From assembly GCF_017355185.1 (NCBI RefSeq), contig NZ_JADILJ010000027.1, positions 1 through 47,021 on the forward strand: a stretch of 47,021 bases of DNA, in the 5' to 3' direction. Below the pieces are notes generated by a model that searched no databases, was not told the origin of the DNA, and saw only the letters and a list, made by a program, of their open reading frames with translations. Below, one piece after another: positions 8,589 through 16,945 of the stretch. The translations under genes and the position numbers were made by a program. This DNA comes from Rathayibacter sp. SD072 (GTDB lineage Bacteria; Actinomycetota; Actinomycetes; Actinomycetales; Microbacteriaceae). Positions within the stretch are counted from its first letter, which is position 1. Each line of letters opens with the position of its first letter.

Positions 8589-9143
8589 TCAGGGCGCGAG
8601 GACGCTGAGGTGCTTCTCGGCCGGCGTCGGCCGCTTGGGCCCGCCGATCTTGCCGTCGGGGCGCCCGACGTACAGCCAGCCCAGGAGCTCCTCGCCCTTC
8701 TCGAGACGGTGCGCCTTGCGGACCGCCTTGGCGCGCGTGTACGAGCCGGTGCGCCAGAACACGCCCCAGCCCGCCTCGTCGAGCAGCAGGCTCAGGAGGT
8801 GCGCGACGCCCGAGGCGACGGCCTCCTGCTCCCAGTCCGGCACGCTGGACTTCTTCGTGCTCACCACGACGGCGAGCAGGAGCGAGGCGCGGTGCGTCTT
8901 CTCGATGTACTTGCGCGGGTCCTTCTTCGACCCGGACGCCGCCGCGAAGGCGCGGCCGATGCGGTCGCGCGCCGCTCCGCGGATCTCGATGACCCGCCAG
9001 GGGCGCAGCGAGCTGTGGTCGGCGAGGCGCGACGCCGCCTGGACGTACGTCGCGATCTCGTCGTGCCCCGGCGCCTCCGCCGTCACCTTCGACCGCGAGC
9101 GTCTCGCGAGGACGGCGTCGAGCACCGGAGTGGGCACCGTCAC
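8589..9143 (-). CDS. Nitroreductase family protein
   Basis: 184 residues resembling small FMN-dependent nitroreductases. The N-terminal RRSRSKVTAEAP and the segment HSSLRPWRVIEIRG fit the FMN-phosphate-binding Arg/Ser region. GVAHLLSLLLDEAGWGVFWRTG is the dimer-helix region, and GWLYVGRP near the end is the usual flavin-contact strand. It is expected to reduce nitro compounds or quinones with NAD(P)H; the substrate is unknown. The GTG start overlaps the msrB stop codon (GTGA), so it is probably translated by coupling from msrB, which suggests a shared oxidative-stress role. Confidence 0.82.
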   Translation of the reverse strand: MTVPTPVLDAVLARRSRSKVTAEAPGHDEIATYVQAASRLADHSSLRPWRVIEIRGAARDRIGRAFAAASGSKKDPRKYIEKTHRASLLLAVVVSTKKSSVPDWEQEAVASGVAHLLSLLLDEAGWGVFWRTGSYTRAKAVRKAHRLEKGEELLGWLYVGRPDGKIGGPKRPTPAEKHLSVLAP

Positions 9144-9547
9144 TCGCTCTCGGCCTGGAACTCGAGTGCGATCGAGTTCATGCAGTAGCGGTCGCCGGTC
9201 GGAGTGCCGAAGCCGTCCGGGAACACGTGGCCGAGGTGCGAGCCGCAGTTGGCGCAGCGCACCTCGGTGCGCACCATGCCGAGGGTGCTGTCCTCGATCA
9301 GCTGGACCGCGTCCGGGTTCACGGACTCGTAGAAGCTGGGCCAGCCGCAGCCGGAGTCGAACTTGGTGCCGCTCTGGAAGAGCTCCGCGTGGCAGGCGGC
9401 ACAGGTGTACAGGCCGGAGCGGTGCTCGTCGAGCAGCTCGCCCGTCCACGGACGCTCGGTGGCGGCTTCGCGCAGGACCGCGTACTGCTCGCGGTCGAGC
9501 TCCTCGCGCCACTGGGCGTCGGTCTTGTTCACGGAATACGACGACAT
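9140..9547 (-). CDS. msrB: Peptide-methionine (R)-S-oxide reductase
   Basis: 135 residues, the usual MsrB size. The structural zinc site is formed by CAAC (Cys49, Cys52) and CANC (Cys98, Cys101). The catalytic cysteine is Cys122 in RYCMNSIAL, and Cys67 in GCGWPSFYE is the candidate resolving cysteine. GSHLGHVFPDGF is the family signature. It repairs methionine-R-sulfoxide in proteins using thioredoxin. It is the first gene of a two-gene operon with the nitroreductase and diverges from the elaA-like gene across a palindromic promoter region. Confidence 0.95.
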   Translation of the reverse strand: MSSYSVNKTDAQWREELDREQYAVLREAATERPWTGELLDEHRSGLYTCAACHAELFQSGTKFDSGCGWPSFYESVNPDAVQLIEDSTLGMVRTEVRCANCGSHLGHVFPDGFGTPTGDRYCMNSIALEFQAESE

Positions 9548-9570
9548 GGGTCTCCCTAGGATTCCTCGCC

Positions 9571-9611
9571 AGTTTACGGGGGAGGGGTGCTCCCCTCCTC
9601 TCTCGTAAACT
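9571..9611. promoter_or_regulatory. Palindromic divergent promoter region, msrB / elaA-like
   Basis: AGTTTACG (9571-9578) and CGTAAACT (9604-9611) are exact inverted repeats enclosing a second palindrome, GGAGGGG/CCCCTCC. Each outer arm contains TAAACT reading outward: at 9606-9611 for the rightward gene, seven bases before its GTG, and at 9571-9576 (minus) for msrB, 23 bases before its ATG. One symmetrical structure therefore appears to carry both -10 boxes. Confidence 0.55.
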
Positions 9612-9618
9612 CCCAGCC

Positions 9619-10113
9619 GTGCAGGCGAATTCCGTGATCTCGAAGGCGTGGAGCGAACTCACGATCGAGGAGGTCCACTCGTTCGCGAGGCTGCGGACCG
9701 ACGTGTTCCTCCGGGAGCAGAAAGTGGACGACGAGGAGCTCGACGCGCGTGACCTCGAGCCGACCACGCGCCACTGGTGGATCGCGGACGAGCGCGGGGC
9801 CGCGGCGTACCTGCGCACCCTCCGCGACGACGAGCCGGAGCACGCCGATGCGCACCGCATCATCGGACGCGTCGTGACGCGCGCGGACCGGCGCGGCGAG
9901 GGGCTCGCCCACGCCCTGGTGCAGGCGGTGATCGAGCGCTACGGGCAGGAGGCGATGCTCCTGCACGCGCAGTCGTACGTCGCGGGGCTCTACGCGCGCT
10001 CGGGGTTCGCGGCGTTCGGCGCCGAGTACCGGGAGGCGGGCATCGACCACGTGAGCATGTACCGGAGCGCCTCCCCGGCGCGGGCGGACGGCGTGCCTAC
10101 GCTGGAGCGATGA
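9619..10113 (+). CDS. GNAT acetyltransferase, ElaA family
   Basis: 164 residues. The start (VISKAWSELTIEEVHSFARL) and the sequence LRTDVFLREQKVDDEELDARD are characteristic of ElaA-like GNAT proteins. The acetyl-CoA-binding stretch is IIGRVVTRADRRGEGLAHAL, a variant of the Q/RxxGxG/A loop. AQSYVAGLYARSGF is the usual C-terminal GNAT helix-strand. The substrate is unknown. The GTG at 9619 is chosen because a TAAACT -10 lies seven bases upstream, predicting leaderless mRNA. The stop codon overlaps the next ATG (ATGA). Confidence 0.85.
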   Translation: MQANSVISKAWSELTIEEVHSFARLRTDVFLREQKVDDEELDARDLEPTTRHWWIADERGAAAYLRTLRDDEPEHADAHRIIGRVVTRADRRGEGLAHALVQAVIERYGQEAMLLHAQSYVAGLYARSGFAAFGAEYREAGIDHVSMYRSASPARADGVPTLER

Positions 10114-10397
10114 GCGGGACGACGGGAACGACGCGGGGCGCGGGCGCGACCCTCTCGGACCGGGACCGCGAGGTCCTCGCCTTCGAGCGCGAGTGGACCT
10201 CGCGCTCGGGCGACAAGGAGGACGCGATCCGGTCCAGGTTCGGCCTCTCGGTCGCCCGCTACTATCAGGTCCTCGGCGCGGTCCTCGCCTCTCCGGCGGC
10301 CCTCGCTCACGACCCGATGCTCGTCAACCGCCTCCTGCGCATCCGCGACGGACGCTCCGGTGCCCGCGCGGCACGACGCCTCGGGCGCCCCGAGTAG
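10110..10397 (+). CDS. DUF3263 domain protein
   Basis: 95 residues. The central region LSDRDREVLAFEREWTSR, followed by FGLSVARYYQVLGAVLAS and HDPMLVNRLLRIRD, is the DUF3263 pattern of actinobacteria, a small predicted helical, possibly DNA-binding, domain. The start overlaps the elaA-like stop (ATGA). A TACGCT box at 10098-10103 also stands six bases before the ATG, so both coupled and leaderless expression are possible. In relatives it commonly precedes a LytR_C protein, as here. Molecular function unknown. Confidence 0.82.
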   Translation: MSGTTGTTRGAGATLSDRDREVLAFEREWTSRSGDKEDAIRSRFGLSVARYYQVLGAVLASPAALAHDPMLVNRLLRIRDGRSGARAARRLGRPE

Positions 10398-10442
10398 ACC
10401 CGCTGCTCGAGCACACCGCAACGGAAGGCCGGCCCCGACCCG

Positions 10443-10985
10443 ATGTCGAACACGCACCCCAAGGACCGCTTCGACGAGATCCCGGCGACGGAGGGGCGCG
10501 TCGGAGCGCACCGTCGGCCTCCTGCCCCGCACGCGCGCCTCGTGGCCTTCGCCTGGGCGGCGCTGGCCACGGGCGTCATCGTGCTGCTGGGATTCATCGG
10601 CCTCCTCGTGATCGACAACCGCGTCCAGTTCAACGACGTCTTCACCGCCCCCACGGGCATCGCGGACGCGTCGGCGTCGCCCTCCGCGACGCCGACCCTC
10701 GATCCGGCGCTGCAGATCGCCGTGCTGAACGGGACGGCGACCGCGGGGCTCGCCGCGAGTGCGGGCGATCAGCTGACGACGGCCGGCTGGACGGTGCCGA
10801 CGGTCGCGAACGCGAACTCCGAGGATCAGGCCGTGACGACCGTCTACTACAGCGACGCCGCCCTCGAGGGTGCGGCACTGGGCCTCGTCGAGTCGCTCGG
10901 CGCCGGTGAGATCGTGCAGGGCGACGAGTTCGTCGAGACCGGCGATCTGGTCGTCGTCCTCGGTGCGGACTACCCGGTCGACTGA
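10443..10985 (+). CDS. LytR C-terminal domain membrane protein
   Basis: 180 residues: a cytoplasmic Pro/Arg-rich N-terminus, one transmembrane helix (about 36-58), a Ser/Thr/Ala/Pro linker and a LytR_C domain (about 85-180) beginning LQIAVLNGTATAGLA and ending in a Val-rich strand with LVVVLGADY. The domain occurs alone or attached to LCP wall-glycopolymer ligases. No LCP catalytic domain is present. It probably acts at the cell envelope. It follows the DUF3263 gene by 45 bp and likely shares its transcript. Confidence 0.85.
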   Translation: MSNTHPKDRFDEIPATEGRVGAHRRPPAPHARLVAFAWAALATGVIVLLGFIGLLVIDNRVQFNDVFTAPTGIADASASPSATPTLDPALQIAVLNGTATAGLAASAGDQLTTAGWTVPTVANANSEDQAVTTVYYSDAALEGAALGLVESLGAGEIVQGDEFVETGDLVVVLGADYPVD

Positions 10986-11192
10986 GGCCTCCGGAGCCCG
11001 GGAGCCGATGCATCCTCGCGTTGGAGGGGGTGTTCTGTTTCCGGCACGTTTAATCCGTGTTGAATCGCGGACAACTCTTTCCCGAACGCCCGTTCCGGCC
11101 GTTTCCGGCGTCATTCCGCGGATTAGTATCTCGACTCGGAGGCACTAGCGCATCGCTGGTGTCGAGGGCAGCACAGCACTTTGGGAGTGGAA

Positions 11193-11396
11193 ATGGCGAA
11201 CGGAACCGTCAAGTGGTTCAACGCTGAGAAGGGCTACGGCTTCATCACGGTCGACGAGGGCGGACAGGACGTGTTCGTCCACTACTCCGCGATCGACATG
11301 TCGGGCTACAAGGTCCTCGAGGAGGGCCAGCACGTCGCCTTCGAGGTCGGCAGCGGATCGAAGGGACCCCAGGCGGAATCGGTGCGCGTGGTCTGA
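11193..11396 (+). CDS. cspA: Cold-shock protein, CspA family
   Basis: A 67-residue single cold-shock domain with both RNA-binding motifs: KGYGFI (RNP1-like) and DVFVHYSAI (RNP2-like). It binds single-stranded RNA/DNA as an RNA chaperone. The ATG at 11193 is preceded by GGGAGTGG. A TAGTAT box near 11125-11130 would give a leader of about 60 nt, and long leaders are common for cold-shock genes. It stands between the DUF3263/LytR_C pair and groEL, separated from groEL by a hairpin and CIRCE boxes. Confidence 0.95.
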   Translation: MANGTVKWFNAEKGYGFITVDEGGQDVFVHYSAIDMSGYKVLEEGQHVAFEVGSGSKGPQAESVRVV

Positions 11397-11411
11397 TCCG
11401 CGCGCCTGTCG

Positions 11412-11450
11412 CAGGAGCCGTCGCCCGCCTCGAGCGGACGGCGGCTCCTG
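11412..11450 (+). terminator. Hairpin terminator after cspA
   Basis: CAGGAGCCGTCGCCCGC pairs with GCGGACGGCGGCTCCTG with two mismatches around a 5-nt loop, 16 bases after the cspA stop. Confidence 0.7.
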
Positions 11451-11472
11451 TCGTTCCGCCCGTGTCGCGTCG

Positions 11473-11499
11473 CTTGCACTCGTCACCCGTGAGTGCCAG
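11473..11499 (+). promoter_or_regulatory. CIRCE operator 1 (HrcA site) upstream of groEL
   Basis: TTGCACTC - 9 nt - GAGTGCCA, matching the CIRCE consensus TTAGCACTC-N9-GAGTGCTAA in arm sequence and in the exact 9-nt spacing. It predicts repression by HrcA and heat-shock induction. Confidence 0.88.
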
Positions 11500-11507
11500 A
11501 ATCGCTC

Positions 11508-11534
11508 TTGGCACTCGGTTGATCCGAGTGCCAG
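11508..11534 (+). promoter_or_regulatory. CIRCE operator 2 (HrcA site) upstream of groEL
   Basis: TTGGCACTC - 9 nt - GAGTGCCAG, with perfect inner arms GGCACTC/GAGTGCC, lying 43 bases before the groEL ATG. The two operators are about 34-35 bp apart centre to centre. Confidence 0.9.
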
Positions 11535-11540
11535 GAATGA

Positions 11541-13196
<1,656 letters not shown>

Positions 13197-13216
13197 TCCG
13201 ACCCGCACCACACGCT

Positions 13217-13248
13217 GAAGGCGGTTGCCCTCCGGGGGAGCCGCCTTC
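13217..13248 (+). terminator. Hairpin terminator after groEL
   Basis: GAAGGCGG and CCGCCTTC pair as an 8-bp stem, extended inward by an imperfect CCC/GGG helix, 20 bases after the groEL stop. Confidence 0.7.
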
Positions 13249-13340
13249 TGTGCATCCCGGCCCGGTGCCGAGCGCAGGCGTCCGCCGGCCGGAGGGGCGC
13301 TACGCTCACGCAGAGCGGTGCGCCCCGCCCGGCGCCGCGC

Positions 13341-13631
13341 TCACGAGCCGAAGAGCCGCGCGTTCGCCTGCTCGGTGTCCTCGTACTGCTGCGCGGCGGT
13401 GCCGAGAGCGAGGGTGATGGTCGAGAGCCCCTCGTCGACCTGCGCCTGAGTCGCCCGCCAGACGCCGACCACCCCCTGGAACGCGCTCGAGGCCCGGCCC
13501 TGCCACGAGGCCTCCAGGCCGGTCAGCTGGGCGAGCAGTCCCGAGACCTCCGTCTGGATGCGGTCCATGTAGCCGTGCGCGGTGCCGGTCATGGTGGTGA
13601 GCGCGTCGATGTCGGTCTGGTAGCGGGTCAT
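13341..13631 (-). CDS. WXG100-family (ESAT-6-like) protein
   Basis: A 96-residue helical-hairpin protein. SWQGRASSAF carries the WxG turn near the middle, and the C-terminal YEDTE fits the YxxxD/E export signal of type VII secretion substrates. The usual length is about 100 residues. No EccC ATPase or other ESX component is nearby, so any secretion machinery must be elsewhere (inference). It lies downstream of the histidine kinase gene on the same strand, 80 bp away. The ATG at 13631 has GAGGAC upstream. Confidence 0.85.
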   Translation of the reverse strand: MTRYQTDIDALTTMTGTAHGYMDRIQTEVSGLLAQLTGLEASWQGRASSAFQGVVGVWRATQAQVDEGLSTITLALGTAAQQYEDTEQANARLFGS

Positions 13632-13711
13632 GGGGGAGTCCTCTCGTTCCGGTCGGCGCCGGTCGGCGCGTGCGAGAACGGTAGGTCCGAGGGCGGGGAC
13701 CGCGGAGGCGG

Positions 13712-15373
13712 TCAGACCGAGGCTGGGGAGGATTCGCCGTTCGGGCCGACGGTGAGGAGAGGCAGGGCTACGCGGAACGTCGCGCCTCCGCCCGGCGTCT
13801 CGACGACGTCGACGCGGCCCTTGTGGGCGCTGACGATGGAGGACACGATCGCGAGGCCCAGTCCGCTGCCTCCGGTCTCGCGGGTGCGCGACGTGTCGGC
13901 GCGCCAGAAGCGCTGGAAGATCTTCTCGCGGATCTGCGGCGGGATGCCCTCGCCGTGGTCGATGACCTCGAGGAACGCCACGCGGCGGGAGCGGTCGACG
14001 GCGACGCCGATCTCGATCGGAGTGTCCTCGGGCGTGTACCGCACCGCGTTGCCGATGAGGTTGGTGAGCACCTGGCGGATCTTGTTCTCCTCCGCCATCA
14101 CGAGCGCGGGGACGCCCGCCTCCTCCGGGGCGGCCTCGGCGGTGCCCGCTGCGATCTCCTCCGCCTTGACGACACGGCGGGGGCGGCGTCGCAGACGAGC
14201 GAGCCGGGCGCTCGCGGCCGCGATCGGACCGGTGAGGCCTGCGGCGGCGGTCTGCATCGGCTGGGTCGCGCCGTCGGCGAGCTCGTCCTCGTCGAGGGCG
14301 GGGGTCTCGATCGGAGTGTCGTCCCGGGTCTCGACGCCGAAGTCGCGATCGGGCCACGAGGCCATGGCGTCCATGGCGGCGTCGCGGGCGAGCGGCATGA
14401 GGTCGACGGGCGCCAGGGCGAGCGGCTTGGTCTCGTCGAGACGGGCCAGCTCGAGCAGGTCCTCCACGAGGCCGCCCATGCGGATCGCCTCCTTCTCGAT
14501 GCGCTCCATAGCCTGGCCGACGGCCTCGGGCGTCTGCAGCGCGCCCATCCGGTAGAGCTCGGCGTAGCCGCGGACCGAGACGAGGGGAGTGCGCAGCTCG
14601 TGGCTCGCGTCACCGACGAAGCGCCGCATCTGGTCGATGGTGCGCGCCCGATCGCGGAACGCGGTGTCGATGCGCCCGAGCATCGCGTTGAGGGAGCGGT
14701 TCAGACGCCCGACCTCGGTGTTCGGGGTGGTGCCGTCGAGGCGCTGGCTGAAGTCGCCGTCGGCGATCGCCGCGGCGGTGCGCTCGACCTCGCGCAGCGG
14801 GGCGAAGGTGGTGGTGACCAGCAAGCGCGTGAGCAACGCCCCGATGACGACGATCGCGACTCCGAAGCCGAGGAAGATCGTCAGGTACAGCGTCATGATG
14901 TAGTCGACGTTCCGCGTGGACGTCGCCAGGAGCAGCGTCTCGATCTGGTTGCCCTGCGAGTACGTCGTCGCGACGAAGTGGTACTCGATCTTGCCGTTCT
15001 CGCTCAGGACGTGCTGAACCTTGTCCGTCATCTTGAGCGCCTGCTCGATGGTGAACGTCTCGGGGAAGACGGGGTCGGTCGGACCGGCGGCCGTCGTGTC
15101 CCCGCGGTTGCCGAGCGCGTCGTAGACGGCGCCGACGTAGTCCGCGTCGTCGTCGTCGAGTCCCGCCTCGCCGATCGCGCTCAGCGAGTCGGCGACGGCC
15201 TGCGCCTTGAGAGTCAGATTGCGGTCGAGCTGCGAGATGAGCTGCGGCTTGAGCATCGTCATGGTGCCGATGCCCGAGACCAGGAGTCCGAGGGTCAGCA
15301 GCAGCACGGTCACCGCGGTGATCTTCGTGCGCAGCGAGATGGAGTTCCACCGCTCGGCCAGGGTCTGGTGCAT
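13712..15373 (-). CDS. Sensor histidine kinase with an enlarged linker before the ATPase N-box
   Basis: 553 residues. TM1 is about 17-40, an extracytoplasmic sensor region about 41-158, TM2 about 159-185, then HAMP. The phospho-acceptor is His258 in DASHELRTP. The ATPase domain has the N-box NLIGNAVRY (Asn438, Asn442), G1 DHGEGIP (Asp472) and G2 GGSGLGLA (501-508). Between the HisKA region and the N-box lie about 75 extra residues (350-425) rich in Ala, Glu and Arg (ARLARLRRRPRR), longer than in typical kinases. It is downstream of its response regulator, separated by 101 bp with two hairpins. The signal is unknown. Confidence 0.92.
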   Translation of the reverse strand: MHQTLAERWNSISLRTKITAVTVLLLTLGLLVSGIGTMTMLKPQLISQLDRNLTLKAQAVADSLSAIGEAGLDDDDADYVGAVYDALGNRGDTTAAGPTDPVFPETFTIEQALKMTDKVQHVLSENGKIEYHFVATTYSQGNQIETLLLATSTRNVDYIMTLYLTIFLGFGVAIVVIGALLTRLLVTTTFAPLREVERTAAAIADGDFSQRLDGTTPNTEVGRLNRSLNAMLGRIDTAFRDRARTIDQMRRFVGDASHELRTPLVSVRGYAELYRMGALQTPEAVGQAMERIEKEAIRMGGLVEDLLELARLDETKPLALAPVDLMPLARDAAMDAMASWPDRDFGVETRDDTPIETPALDEDELADGATQPMQTAAAGLTGPIAAASARLARLRRRPRRVVKAEEIAAGTAEAAPEEAGVPALVMAEENKIRQVLTNLIGNAVRYTPEDTPIEIGVAVDRSRRVAFLEVIDHGEGIPPQIREKIFQRFWRADTSRTRETGGSGLGLAIVSSIVSAHKGRVDVVETPGGGATFRVALPLLTVGPNGESSPASV

Positions 15374-15401
15374 GGCGGTGGGACTCCCTCGATGGCGGAA
15401 C

Positions 15402-15454
15402 GGCGGCCGCCCCTCGAAGGGACGGCCGCCGGGCTGCGGAGCCTCGGGCTCCGC
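15402..15454 (-). other. Two consecutive hairpins between response regulator and kinase genes
   Basis: GGCGGCCG/CGGCCGCC (15402-15430) and GCGGAGCC/GGCTCCGC with a 3-nt loop (15436-15454) are perfect 8-bp stems. They lie within what should be the regulator-kinase transcript. They may act as a partial terminator or an mRNA stabiliser that lowers kinase relative to regulator. Confidence 0.5.
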
Positions 15455-15474
15455 GACGTGGATCGGACGGGAGG

Positions 15475-16164
15475 CTAGGCCTTCGCGACCTTCAGCATGT
15501 ATCCGAATCCTCGCTTGGTCTGGATGAGCGATTCCTCGGAATGCGTGTCGAGCTTACGTCGGAGGTACGAGATGTAGGACTCGACGATGCCCGCATCGCC
15601 GTTGAAGTCGTACTCCCAGACATGGTCCAGGATCTGCGCCTTGCTGAGCACCCGGTTGGGGTTGAGCATCAGGTAGCGCAGGAGCTTGAACTCGGTCGGG
15701 CTGAGCTCGACGGGCTCGTCGCCGACGAGGACCTCGTGGGTGTCCTGGTCCATGGTGAGCTCGCCGGCGCGGATGACGGCGTCCTCCTCCGCGTGCATCG
15801 TGCGGCGGAGGATCGCCTTGATGCGAGCGACGATCTCGTCGAGGCTGAACGGCTTGGTGACGTAGTCGTCGCCGCCGACGGTGAGGCCGGTGATCTTGTC
15901 CTCGGTGTCGTCCTTCGCCGTGAGGAAGAGGATGGGCGAGGTGTAGCCGGCGGAGCGCAGCCGCTTCGTGACGCCGAACCCGTTCATGTCCGGGAGCATG
16001 ACGTCGAGGATGATCAGATCGGGCTCCTCCTCGAGGACGGCCGAGATGGCCTGAGCGCCGTTCCCCACCGCGCGCACGGCGAAGCCGGCGAAGCGGAGGC
16101 TCGTGGTGAGCAGGTCTCTGATGTTGGGCTCGTCGTCGACGATGAGAATTCGGGGTCCGTCCAT
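15475..16164 (-). CDS. OmpR-family response regulator
   Basis: 229 residues. The receiver domain (1-120) has acidic pocket residues in IVDDEPN, phospho-acceptor Asp54 in LILDVMLPDMNGF-like context, and TAKDD and KPF conserved at the switch Thr and Lys positions. The C-terminal winged helix (about 135-228) begins LTMDQDTHEVLVGDEPVELS and ends RGFGYML. It pairs with the downstream kinase. I chose the ATG at 16164 because AGAAG lies eight bases upstream; a GTG two codons earlier is possible. Target genes are unknown. Confidence 0.93.
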   Translation of the reverse strand: MDGPRILIVDDEPNIRDLLTTSLRFAGFAVRAVGNGAQAISAVLEEEPDLIILDVMLPDMNGFGVTKRLRSAGYTSPILFLTAKDDTEDKITGLTVGGDDYVTKPFSLDEIVARIKAILRRTMHAEEDAVIRAGELTMDQDTHEVLVGDEPVELSPTEFKLLRYLMLNPNRVLSKAQILDHVWEYDFNGDAGIVESYISYLRRKLDTHSEESLIQTKRGFGYMLKVAKA

Positions 16165-16246
16165 GAACACATCTTCTGCGCGTTGGCTGAACGGAGTCTG
16201 GGAGCGAAGTGGTGGATCGCTCGGCGTCGTCCTCGCGCCCGCGCGC

Positions 16247-16495
16247 TCAGGAGGCGCGGCGGCGCCGCACTCCGACGACGAGCATCGCGATCATCATGAG
16301 GAACGCGATCGGCAGGCCCACGAGGGGGATCGCGAAGACGAACTGCCACAGCGGGCCCTCGTACTCGCGCAGCCCTGTAGCGGGCGCGATCAGGATGGCG
16401 AGGAACGCCAGCACGGTCACGACGATGATCGCGATGAACATGTAGGCGAGGGTGCGCTCGGCGCGTCCGATGCCCGCGGGCGGCTGTGGCTTCAC
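16247..16495 (-). CDS. Small two-helix membrane protein
   Basis: 82 residues with two hydrophobic helices (about 15-38 and 50-74) and a C-terminal VGVRRRRAS basic end. No family function is evident. It starts at GTG 16495, with a TATCCT -10 box six bases upstream (leaderless). Divergent from the cold-shock/DUF3027 operon. Confidence 0.75.
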   Translation of the reverse strand: MKPQPPAGIGRAERTLAYMFIAIIVVTVLAFLAILIAPATGLREYEGPLWQFVFAIPLVGLPIAFLMMIAMLVVGVRRRRAS

Positions 16496-16501
16496 GCGTC
16501 A

Positions 16502-16507
16502 AGGATA
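16502..16507 (-). promoter_or_regulatory. -10 box (TATCCT) for the small membrane protein
   Basis: TATCCT on the minus strand, six bases before the GTG at 16495. Confidence 0.5.
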
Positions 16508-16526
16508 GGCCGAGCCGGGGAGCCTC

Positions 16527-16532
16527 TAAACT
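16527..16532 (+). promoter_or_regulatory. -10 box (TAAACT) for the cold-shock/DUF3027 operon
   Basis: TAAACT lies 32 bases before the ATG, giving a short leader that contains the strong Shine-Dalgarno AGGAGGGG. It is near back-to-back with the -10 of the divergent small membrane protein. Confidence 0.5.
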
Positions 16533-16564
16533 GGTGGCTGCTTCGATTCCAGGAGGGGTTCTGC

Positions 16565-16945
16565 ATGCCTACCGGCAAGGTCAAGTTCTACGACGAGGAG
16601 AAGGGCTTCGGCTTCATCAGCACTGATGACGGCCAGGAGGTCTTCCTGCACGCGTCCGCGCTGCCCTCGGGGACCGCGGTGAAGCCCGGCACGCGACTCG
16701 AGTTCGGCATCGCCGACGGCAAGCGCGGAGCGCAGGCCCTGTCGGCCCGCATCCTCGAAGCCCCCGTCAGCATGGTCAAGATGAACCGCAAGTCGGCGGA
16801 CGACATGTCGGTGATCGTCGAGGACACCGTCAAGCTGCTCGACGGGATCGGCACGGGCCTCAAGCGCGGTCGCTACCCCGACAAGGCGCACGGACGCAAG
16901 ATCGCGGCCCTGCTGCGCAAGGTCGCGGACGAGCTGGATGCCTGA
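16565..16945 (+). CDS. Cold-shock domain protein with C-terminal extension
   Basis: 126 residues. An N-terminal cold-shock domain (1-66) has KGFGFI and EVFLHASAL, and a helical, basic C-terminal extension (67-126) has KMNRKSADDMSVIVEDTVKL. The extension is absent from ordinary CspA proteins and is typical of the longer actinobacterial type. Its last eight bases overlap the DUF3027 start, so the two proteins are probably made together. Nucleic-acid binding is by family; the role of the extension is unknown. Confidence 0.9.
   Translation: MPTGKVKFYDEEKGFGFISTDDGQEVFLHASALPSGTAVKPGTRLEFGIADGKRGAQALSARILEAPVSMVKMNRKSADDMSVIVEDTVKLLDGIGTGLKRGRYPDKAHGRKIAALLRKVADELDA

Noticed and set aside
13341-13631. 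Complete type VII secretion locus
   Set aside because: Only a single WXG100 protein is present; no EccC, EccB, EccD or mycosin gene is adjacent.
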